Shown one piece after another: positions 32,801 through 40,738 of a stretch of DNA of 64,000 nucleotides. The notes below the pieces were generated by a model that saw only the letters and a program-made list of their open reading frames with translations, had not been told where the DNA came from and did not search any database. The stretch spans positions 62,001-126,000 of the forward strand of contig QPMI01000522.1 in NCBI GenBank assembly GCA_004431415.1, in the 5' to 3' direction. Each line of letters opens with the position of its first letter. Position 1 is the first letter of the stretch. This DNA is from Cyanophora paradoxa (Eukaryota; Glaucocystophyceae; Cyanophorales; Cyanophoraceae). The translations under genes and the position numbers were made by a program.

Positions 32801-33505
32801 TGTCGCCCCGTGCCCGGGCACTGTCAACAACAACAAAGGCGAGCTCCTCGCCGTCCTCACGGCCTTCTTAAAGTCGCCCGAGGGCTGCACAGTTAAGACA
32901 GACAGCTCGACGGCGATGTCACTCATCCGCCGCTCTGTCCTGCACCGCGCTGACTCGACGGTCCGCAGCGGCCTTCGCACCAACTTCTCGCACCATCTGC
33001 GAGCGGCTGCAGAAGTCCATCAGCACCGCAGAGCCCTCGCCGCCGCCGCCGGAAGGCCACCCGCCGAGGTCCGCGTACAGAAGGTGAAGGCGCATCAGAA
33101 AGAGTACACTGACCGGCCTGCGCCTGTCGCCCCGGCAGAGCCCGAGACGGACAGCGATGCGGACGACTCCGGATCGTACGTGTCCTACCTCTCCGCCCCG
33201 GACGACCTCCCCCCCGAGCCCTCTGACGCCGAGCTTATCGCCAAATTCGGCGAGGGACAAGGGGTGTACGCCGGGCGCCCGAACCCGCTTTCGGGCGCTT
33301 ATAACTACCTGTCCGAGCACATCCGTGCGCGCACTGCTCACCTCCGCCGCCGCGAGACTCGACGCATTCTCCACCAGATCGAACGTCAGACCCGCAAGGC
33401 GCGCCGGGAGGAACGCCAGCGCCGTCGAGACGCGCTCGCGGCTCTCGGCCCCACGTTCCCGCCCTCGCCGGCCTCCCGATCGCCCAACGCATGGAGAGGG
33501 TACTG
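29805..33505 (+). pseudogene. retrotransposon polyprotein, RT and RNase H part, broken by four -1 frameshifts
   Basis: RT motifs in frame 3: GRIIGSLRNGAAGPSGLSN, NICLIPKSGEWDGHPDNVRP, catalytic Asp in YLLLLDIRRAYDSV, GLPQGGTESP, AYADDTVLIS (Asp at 30735-30740), then FKFLG. The frame must slip one base at about 30956-30961 to continue as VWFTADLNWRHQFEAV, again at about 31770-31785 (to PALPMHVLKQGARRQ), again near 32530-32545, and again before 33491. RNase H residues are visible: Asp in ATDASTTGFG (32547), Glu in NNKGELLAVL (32841), Asp in VKTDSSTAMS (32901), KVKAHQKE, and the last Asp in DNHRADRLA (33539). The open frame at its start uses an ATG (29778) that lies in the flanking repeat, not in the element. 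All four breaks are losses of one base in or near G/C runs. Confidence 0.85.
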
Positions 33506-36500
33506 AATGATGCGTACGACCGGGATAACCACCGAGCCGACCGCCTCGCCGCAGCGGCGCTCGCCCTGCACCCCTGCGCCCCGTTCTCCAAGGCCTGCAG
33601 CGATGGCCACGGCCTCAATGCCTGGGCTGACGTCGAGAGCGCCACCTGGCAGGCAGATCCCGCAGTCGCATCCGACCCCGCCGTCTCGGCTGCCGCAAAA
33701 CGTGCATGGCTAGCACGGCGTGAGCCCCTCTTTCCCCCCGGCGGGTTCGAGTTCGTCCTCCTCTTCTCACCCCCCCGCAGGAGCCTGGAGGGGTACGACT
33801 CCAGCAGAGCGTACCGCGTCGAGTCCGACCCCCGGGCCCACGTCCGCGCCGTCTGCGAAATGCGTAACTTCGTGCGGCTGACGTCGCTTGAATCCTCGTG
33901 GCTCGGCGCCCCGGCCGACCGGGCACGGCTCGCGCGCGAATTCCGTAAGCAAGGCGCCTCCCGCGACGCGTCAGCCCCGTTCAATGCCCGCCTTGCGCAG
34001 CTCACCAAATTCAGCATGGAACTCGCGCCCCTCCTACCTGTCCGTGCCCGCGATGCCCCACACCTCTACGGCAACATCAACCCGCAAGGCCTGTGCGTAC
34101 GCCCTGGGTGCGCTCGCGTCGCCGACGCCTCCGGCGGCCCCATCCCGGCACCCCCCTGGGCACCGAGGCGCGACCCAGGAGCCGCCGCAACCGCAGACCG
34201 CGACCCCCCGCCGGCGCTCCACAGCGCGAGTCAACCCGAGACCCACGACCACGCCTTCGGCCTTTGTTCGGCATCGCAAGCGGCCCGGCTCGCTATGCAA
34301 TCCAAGATTTACAACCTCCTCCACACAACGATCACCACGCAGAGACTAAAGTCGGCCGCAACGAGGTACGAGCTCCCGGACGGCCTGAAGTCGGACGGCC
34401 TGTTCCTCCGCGACCTATTTCCCGCCTTCGCCCTCGCTGACGAACGCCGCTGGCGTCAGACCGTGCACGAACGCTCGCGACCCGGGCCTGTACCCCCCCA
34501 CCTCCGTGCCTGTCTCTACGGCTCCCCCTCCCGCTGGCTGACTCACGGACAGGCCCTTTTCACCGACCTCTCGCACGACTCGCCCCGCCTGTCCGTCCGG
34601 CTGCTCCTCCCCCGCAGTCTGGTCCCGGCCCTCGAGTACCTTCATGTTCGCGCCCCCGCTGCTCGTAAATGCGCGAACGGGATCTTTGATGTACTTGTGA
34701 CGGGGCTCCAGGAGATTTGGCAGGCGCGAAACTCGGACGTCCAAGCCTGGCAGCGCCGCTGTGGCCTCACGCGTCGGACTCTGACGGCGCCCCGACCCCC
34801 GCCAGCAACAGACCCCGCGGCCCGCCGAAGAAGCCGCCGCGCCCGGGAGACACGCCCTCAGCCGGACCCGAACCCGCAGCCCGCACCCGTAGTGCTGGTC
34901 AGTAGTATTCCGGTACCCCCAAGCGTACCGGAACGCGCCCGTCTCCAGCCGACGGCAGCGCCAGCGCGCGATGCGCACTCAGCAGTAGGCCGGTCGAGCA
35001 CAGACCGTCCAGCTTGCCCGCCCTCCCCGCCCGACGCCCATGACCTGATGAATGTCGCCGCAGACAGCCCGCACAGCCCGCCCACGAACCTCAAAGCAAC
35101 CTCGCGATCGGACGCCCCTCCCGTGAGCTCAGCCCCCAGCTTAACCCTCCACCCCCCTGAGCCCCCAGCGCCTCACCCGCCGGAGCCCCGGCACTCACCC
35201 TTGCCCGCGGCCCCGACCCGCCCGCAGCCCAGCCCGTGGCCCCCCCTGCCGCCGTCCGAAGAGGTCCGCCTAGCGTGGGCACAGACCCGACCCGGCCCGC
35301 TAAAGCCTGCGCAGGAAGTACTCCGACAGATCTCCTCGCCGCTGCTCGGTACCTCGGGCAGCATCAACGTCACAAGGAGATCTCTCAGTCGGCTCAATGG
35401 TGAGACCTGGTTAGACGACGAGACCGTTGTCTTCTACCTCGCCCTCCTCGCCCAACTCCCTGCCCTGGCCCGCCGTCCACTAATCTTTGACTCGCTTGAG
35501 TACCCTAACCTCTCCGCGCCAGGCCGAGGCCCCCAGCGCCTTCACAACAAGCTGGTAGCCCGCGGGGTCAGCCCGTTCGACTTCGATGTTCTGCTCTTCC
35601 CGATCCACTCACCGGGCCACTGGACCTTCGCTGCGATCCACGTACGTGACCGTCGAGCCGAACTCTATGATGCCTACAACCTGCCAAACGCAGAGTCGGC
35701 TCGAGAGAAGCTGGCCCCGATTCTCCGCTGGCTCCAGCTCGAGCGCCGGGAACGCAACCTCCCCTCAGACGACCCCACCGCCTGGCCGCTTGCATCGGCC
35801 ACCAGGTACCCCATCCCCGAACAACGGGACCGCTTCAGCTGCGGTGTAATTGTCTGTGCCCTGGCAGACGCCCTGGTCCGGGGCCAAGAAGACGCGCTCA
35901 CGGACCCCAACTCGCCCTTCGATGGCAGCAGCCGGTGCTGCGCCCACTGGCGCAGCCTCATCCTCACCCGAATCCTAGCCACAAGCCAACGGCCCCCAGC
36001 ACCCGGACCCGGCCCCAGAGGTCCGCCCCAGCCCCCTCCGGCTCCGGCTCCACCCCCGCCGCCGCGAGCCCCGGACCCCCCGCCCCCCCCACGCCCCGCC
36101 CCGCCCCCCGCCTCGCCTCGCCCACCTCCGACAGGCCGACCGGAGGCGACAGGCCCTTCCTCCCGACTAGGTGCCGGCACAGCTCGACCCGGTAAGGGCC
36201 GCGGCAAAGGCCGCGGCAGAGGGACGACCGTGGCGATGCGCCCCCTCCAATCCTACTTCCGGTCCGCGGTCGGTCTCTCCCCCGTTCTCCCCGGCCCCGA
36301 CTCGCAACTGCCCCCTCCCCCTCCGGACTCCCGCCGCCCCGCCCCAGCGGACCCTCCGCCACCCCCGGCCCCCTCCCCTCGCCCGCCCGACCGGCCCCTC
36401 CACCGTCCCCCGGCCCCGTCTCCCCCCCCTCCCCCCCAGCCCCCTCCCCCCCACACCCCCCAGCCTCCTCCCCCTCCCCGCAGCCCAGCCCCGCTACCCC

Positions 36501-37027
36501 GCCGCCTCACGCGCCGCGAGCGTGAGCTGGCCGCCCTCCGTGACTCGGCCGGCTTCACCTCCGCCCGCAACAATCTTCTTGCACGTGGAGACCGCGGAGC
36601 CCGACGTGCAGGTCCGGCTGTCCCAGCCCCTGATCCACAGGACCGCCCCCCCCCGGACCCCCCCGCCTCGGTGAACCTCTCTGACCCCCCCACACCGCCG
36701 TCACCCGTCGAACCGCAAGACCGGCCCCCGCCCCGCCAGCCCCGCGCCCCCCGCCGCCGGGCCCCCCCACCACCGCCGGCACCGCCCTCGGTCCCCGCAC
36801 CACCGCCCCCATTCGAGTTTTCCGCCCGCGCGCGCCAGCTCCACCCCGAGGCACTCCCGCCCCCAGACCGATGTCCCCTCTGCCTACACCCCTGGGCCGT
36901 CACCGCCGCCTCCACCGAGCCCCGTACCCCCTTCTCTGCCCCCAAGGTACCACCCCTGCTCCACCGCGGCGACCTCATCCAGTCCCTCCTCATCTTCGGC
37001 CTCTCCCCGCTGGGCTACAGACCCTGA
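33491..37027 (+). CDS. retrotransposon polyprotein C-terminal part: end of RNase H, Cys/His motif, Ulp1-type (C48) cysteine protease
   Basis: This 1178-residue open frame is the intact 3' part of the polyprotein. Residues 1-30 hold the last RNase H motif (NDAYDRDNHRADRLA). Near residues 200-260 a Cys/His set (CVRPGCARV, THDHAFGLC) resembles the zinc motif that follows RNase H in many LINEs. Residues about 610-800 form a C48 protease: LNGETWLDDETVVFYL, catalytic His710 in GHWTFAAIHV, Asp727 in LYDAYN, Gln778 and Cys784 in EQRDRFSCGVIVC. The triad is complete. The rest is Pro-rich, and a terminal RCPLCLHPW could bind zinc. C48 proteases cut SUMO-like proteins; in retroelements they may process the polyprotein or act on host SUMO, and which is unknown. 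The NeSL group of LINEs carries such a domain upstream of RT, not downstream as here. Confidence 0.85.
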   Translation: MERVLNDAYDRDNHRADRLAAAALALHPCAPFSKACSDGHGLNAWADVESATWQADPAVASDPAVSAAAKRAWLARREPLFPPGGFEFVLLFSPPRRSLEGYDSSRAYRVESDPRAHVRAVCEMRNFVRLTSLESSWLGAPADRARLAREFRKQGASRDASAPFNARLAQLTKFSMELAPLLPVRARDAPHLYGNINPQGLCVRPGCARVADASGGPIPAPPWAPRRDPGAAATADRDPPPALHSASQPETHDHAFGLCSASQAARLAMQSKIYNLLHTTITTQRLKSAATRYELPDGLKSDGLFLRDLFPAFALADERRWRQTVHERSRPGPVPPHLRACLYGSPSRWLTHGQALFTDLSHDSPRLSVRLLLPRSLVPALEYLHVRAPAARKCANGIFDVLVTGLQEIWQARNSDVQAWQRRCGLTRRTLTAPRPPPATDPAARRRSRRARETRPQPDPNPQPAPVVLVSSIPVPPSVPERARLQPTAAPARDAHSAVGRSSTDRPACPPSPPDAHDLMNVAADSPHSPPTNLKATSRSDAPPVSSAPSLTLHPPEPPAPHPPEPRHSPLPAAPTRPQPSPWPPLPPSEEVRLAWAQTRPGPLKPAQEVLRQISSPLLGTSGSINVTRRSLSRLNGETWLDDETVVFYLALLAQLPALARRPLIFDSLEYPNLSAPGRGPQRLHNKLVARGVSPFDFDVLLFPIHSPGHWTFAAIHVRDRRAELYDAYNLPNAESAREKLAPILRWLQLERRERNLPSDDPTAWPLASATRYPIPEQRDRFSCGVIVCALADALVRGQEDALTDPNSPFDGSSRCCAHWRSLILTRILATSQRPPAPGPGPRGPPQPPPAPAPPPPPRAPDPPPPPRPAPPPASPRPPPTGRPEATGPSSRLGAGTARPGKGRGKGRGRGTTVAMRPLQSYFRSAVGLSPVLPGPDSQLPPPPPDSRRPAPADPPPPPAPSPRPPDRPLHRPPAPSPPPPPQPPPPHTPQPPPPPRSPAPLPRRLTRRERELAALRDSAGFTSARNNLLARGDRGARRAGPAVPAPDPQDRPPPDPPASVNLSDPPTPPSPVEPQDRPPPRQPRAPRRRAPPPPPAPPSVPAPPPPFEFSARARQLHPEALPPPDRCPLCLHPWAVTAASTEPRTPFSAPKVPPLLHRGDLIQSLLIFGLSPLGYRP

Positions 37028-37596
37028 GCCCAAAGTGTGCACTCCCTGCCCGCGCGCGCCGGGCTGACGCCACGCTCGCGCTTGAGAGGCCCACTCCTGG
37101 AGGAGAGCAGGCCCCTCGGGCGTGGCCTGCCTGCCCGCGCCAGGTCCGGTCCCGCCGCGCAGGTGCAGGCTGCCACGCCGCTGGCAGCCTGCAGGGCGGG
37201 ACCCGCCGCCGGATGGGGGCCCCAACCCCTCCCCCGGGGCCCCGCGCCCGGCGGCGCTCGCACCGCAGAGGCGGTGCGCAATAAATCCTCCGGGGCCCTG
37301 CCCAATAAACTCTCCGGCCCCAGCTCCCCACCCCCAACCCCACCCCCCCAATGGCCGCGCTCGCGCGGCCGCTGGGGGAGGCCCCACCGAGGGCCGCAAG
37401 AGTGGCCTTAGGGGGTAGGGCTCGCAGTAGGGAGATTCCCTCGGGGTTAGTCTAGCTGGAGACCCAATAGGGGGGAGGTAAGCTAGACTTGTCGTGTGTT
37501 TGTAGGCCTAGGCCTAGGGTAGGCAGATAGCATTAGCTGTTTGTCAACTTGGGGCACCAGTCCCCTAATACACTAGGGATTACTGAAAAAAAAAAA
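37028..37596 (+). other. 3' UTR and A-tail of the retrotransposon
   Basis: After the TGA stop there are about 560 bases without coding content. AATAAA occurs at 37280 and 37304, followed by G-rich text (gtagggctcgcagtaggg) and an 11-A tract at 37586-37596 that abuts the flanking repeat. Confidence 0.75.
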
Positions 37597-38358
37597 TGCA
37601 AGCCGCAGGCCTATCACCAAGCCCACGGGCCAAACTTGACATGTGATTTCATGCAAATCGAAAAAGGCTCATCTTGTCCCTTTCATCACGGCCGATATTT
37701 CAAGTTTCAAATCCTTTTTTCTTTCGTCCTAGATTTCTCGCTAGTGGTCGGTGCCGATTTCCGCATGCGCAACTTCAGCGCAAGCCTCAAACTGGAAGCC
37801 TACTCGCAACTTGAGTCGCAAGCGGCCGCTTAGCGGCGTAACGTCAACTGCGGTAAGCCTTTGATCATGAGAACTCTCTAGATCTTGAAGCCTTGAAGCC
37901 TTGAAGAGCTTGCGATCAAGCCGAACCGAGACGAGCCGAGCCGCTCGAGGGGTACTGCCGGCGCCAGGCTGGCACATCGCGGACGGGTCAGCAGGCCTGC
38001 ATCAGGCTGCATGATATAGCAGCAGGTCCAAGCCTTGAAGAGAGCGGCCGGGCGCTAGCGCTGCATGCACTGCGGCATGCGCAGCTGGAGCCGCGGCCCG
38101 TGCATGGCCGCGGGCCGAAGGCCGCTAGTCGAGCCGGCTAGCCAGTCGGCTTGATTAGGGCCGCATGCGGCATGCCTATATATAGCTACCGCCGCCGGTC
38201 CGGCGGTCCGAGTCCGCGTCGACGTCGACTCTGCGTCGACTTTGCGATTCCCATGATTCATCGATATCGGATCGATCGGCGATCTTGTAACTTAGTAAGT
38301 TGACCAGGACCTGCGGCTTGCAGTCAAGCCCATGTTCATGAATCAAATAATTGCAGCT
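37597..38358. repeat. right copy of the 761/762-bp direct repeat
   Basis: It starts immediately after the A-tract and ends at AATTGCAGCT, where the sequence diverges from the left copy (TTGGTATCG against ACTGAGCC). It has one base more than the left copy, in GAGGGGTAC. Near-identity implies recent insertion or gene conversion. Confidence 0.93.
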
Positions 38359-40738
38359 TGGTATCGAGCTTTCAATGATGAGCTTTCAACTAGCTTCAAG
38401 TTGTAGCCTCCAAGATTCCCATAGCCATGGGCTATGGCCAATTGCAAGTTTTTGCAACTTCCGAGAAGTTCGAAAAAACATTCTCAGACTGCAAGCTTAA
38501 CTATTAAGTTTTATCCGATGATCGATATCGATATCGTAATTAAGTCCGTTACGTATATACGTATACGTATATATACGTAAATGAGTTAAAATATAACACA
38601 TCGATATCCGTTGATCTATTTTAAAGAATTAAAGATCATCGGATCTATTTTGCAAGCTTCCGGATCATGATCATGATGCATCCGATTCAGAATGTTGAAT
38701 TTCAGACCCAAGTATAATTTCAGATCTTATTTTTGTTTTCTACCGACGTAAAGTATATACGTATGTATATAACGTTAAGTTCGTCGTTAACCCATGGCCA
38801 ACTTGCCAAGTTGCCAGGGCAACTGCACTGTCACAGACTCACAGTGTTAGTAGTCTCAGACTCTCAGAGTCTCAGATCTAGAGTCTCAGAGTCTGTTACT
38901 AAAGTTACTGCAGTGCAGGCTGTGCAGTCACTGAGTGTGCACTGTGCAGCCACTGCCCACTGGGCCACTGTCACAGTGTGCAGGCACTGCGGCAGGCAGC
39001 ACCGTGGCACTGCGCATGCGGCAGTCTGCACTGACTCTCAGAGTCTGCAGCCTGCACAGTAGGGCCACTGTACTACTGTGACTGTACAGTGTAGGGGCTG
39101 CATATGCATGCACTGGCCGCAGCATGCATGCATATGCCATGATGCAGCCTGGCAGGCTGCAGCCTCTCACTGAGTCACTGAGTCAGAGTCTCAGAGAGTG
39201 TGCCAGCGCTAGCCTGCGCATGCCGCAGTCTCCAGGCCCGCAGACTGCCCGCAGTGCAGCCTGGCAGCCTGAGGTACCGGACTACTACCGGTATACTACC
39301 GTAGTACTAGTATGATAGTATAATGATACTATGAATATATGATACGTTCTATTACGTACCGTGTATTAGTCGGCGTGTAACACTTAAATATGACGGCATC
39401 TGTGATGTCGTTTATAAAACCTGGACTCCCTAAAAAGCTTGCGTGAAATGACTTCAAATGAGACGCTCCCAAATTACGTGAATTTATGTCGCTACAAAAA
39501 TTCGAGGTTTGTATCAATTGCAAAATGTATGGGGCGCGGTAATTTTGTATGGCGCCCAGGAATTATGGCGCTTCCAAATTATGTCGTTATAGCAAAATTT
39601 CGGAGACATAATTTGGGGATGACATAATAACGTGCGCGTCGACGTCATTTAATGCGCCAGTAATTAATGCGTTTTTGGACCCGGCCGCGGCCCGCGGACC
39701 CCTATATGGCTATTAATCATAGTAATGCGGCACCGAATTAATGCGTTTTGCAGCTTTTGGGCTGCGGTAGGGGGGTACATACAGCAGTTTCTTAGCGTTT
39801 CGATAATGAATCGATATTAATTACTGCGGTCCCAAATTAATGCGTTTTAAATTTGCCAGCGGAAAACGCATTAATTTGGGACCGCATTACTTACTAAGTT
39901 AAGTGCGCGCATAACTTAAGTGTTACACCGAACTTACACGGTATAGTAACGTCAGTTACGTCACACAGGCTGTGACACAGCTCGATCACAGATTCCCGGA
40001 GTCCCGAGTCCGCGCGCGGCGCGCGCGCGCGGCGGGCCGATGATCGCGGACGTCCGACGGTCCGCGGCGACTCGATCGTCGAGTCGACTCGGCGAACTTC
40101 GGCCCGGGAAATGCCGGCGATTCAATGATTTGGCCGAGCCGCCGGGCCGCGCGCCGCCACGGCCCACGGGCCACGGTCCACGGACCACGGACCACCGTGG
40201 CACGGTCCACGGTGTGCCGCCGGGTGTGCGCGGCCGCCGGGCCGGGCCCGGCCGGCCCGTCAGCCTCACTGACTACTGACACTGAGACAGTGAGACTGTG
40301 TGTGACTGAGTCACGTCTCCCTCAGACAGAGTCAGACTAAGGCCTAGGGGCCAGGCTAGGGCCCTCAGACTGGGCCTCAGTGCCACGGTGAGCCGTCGCT
40401 GGGTCACGGCGTGCCGCACTGCGGGCCTGCGGCAGTGCGCGCGGAATCCGAGAGAGTCCGTGCGGCCAGGCCGGCTTGCAATTGGCGGGAGTTCGTCTCG
40501 CCGTATACGTATACGTAATACGTATACGTGAGCGTGCGTACTACCGGTACGTATACCGCAGCATTCAATGATTACCGCTAGCCGCTGAGCGCTATCGTTT
40601 ACCTTATATACGTACATATAGGCCTACGTACACTTTTACGTATACGCGTACATCAAGCTGCAGCGCATTGCTGATTATCGACCGCCAGCTGCAGTACTAG
40701 TGCATTGCTGATTATGAGGTCCTAATCTCAGAATTCGA
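38359..40738. other. non-coding region rich in short palindromes
   Basis: No protein-like frame is present. Sub-regions differ in style: AT-rich palindromes at 38480-38800, a dense CAGTG/CACTG and TCAGAGTCTC tract at 38810-39260, AATTAATGCG-type repeats at 39430-39900, a CCACGG run at 40140-40225 and CTGAGAC-type text at 40265-40390. It may contain the promoter of the downstream giant gene. Confidence 0.5.
39826..39885. repeat. perfect 23-bp inverted repeat with 14-bp loop
   Basis: The arm gcggtcccaaattaatgcgt plus ttt at 39826-39848 is the exact complement of 39863-39885. A related imperfect pair with CCAAATTATGTC/GACATAATTTGG lies near 39565-39615. Single arms with AATTAATGCG occur near 39655 and 39735. 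Confidence 0.92.

Larger units (their letters stand above)
29805..37596 (+). mobile_element. non-LTR retrotransposon, probably 5' truncated, with RT, RNase H, zinc motif and Ulp1-type protease
   Basis: The element begins abruptly inside reverse-transcriptase domain 0/1, with no upstream ORF1 or endonuclease, as expected for incomplete target-primed reverse transcription. It ends in an 11-base A-tract at 37586-37596 directly before the right flanking repeat. The order is RT (to about 30990), linker, RNase H (32540-33570), Cys/His motif, Pro-rich linker, C48/Ulp1 protease (35330-35900), Pro-rich tail with a CxxC, and a 3' UTR of about 560 bp. Four single-base losses break the reading frame. RT motifs (GLPQGGTESP, AYADDTVLIS) and the A-tail place it among LINE-like elements. 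No integrase, tyrosine recombinase or GIY-YIG domain is seen. Confidence 0.88.

Noticed and set aside
29044-38358. LTR retrotransposon with 761-bp LTRs
   Set aside because: The reverse transcriptase is of the non-LTR type, and there is no gag-protease-integrase order. No TG...CA ends are seen, and an A-tract lies directly before the right repeat.
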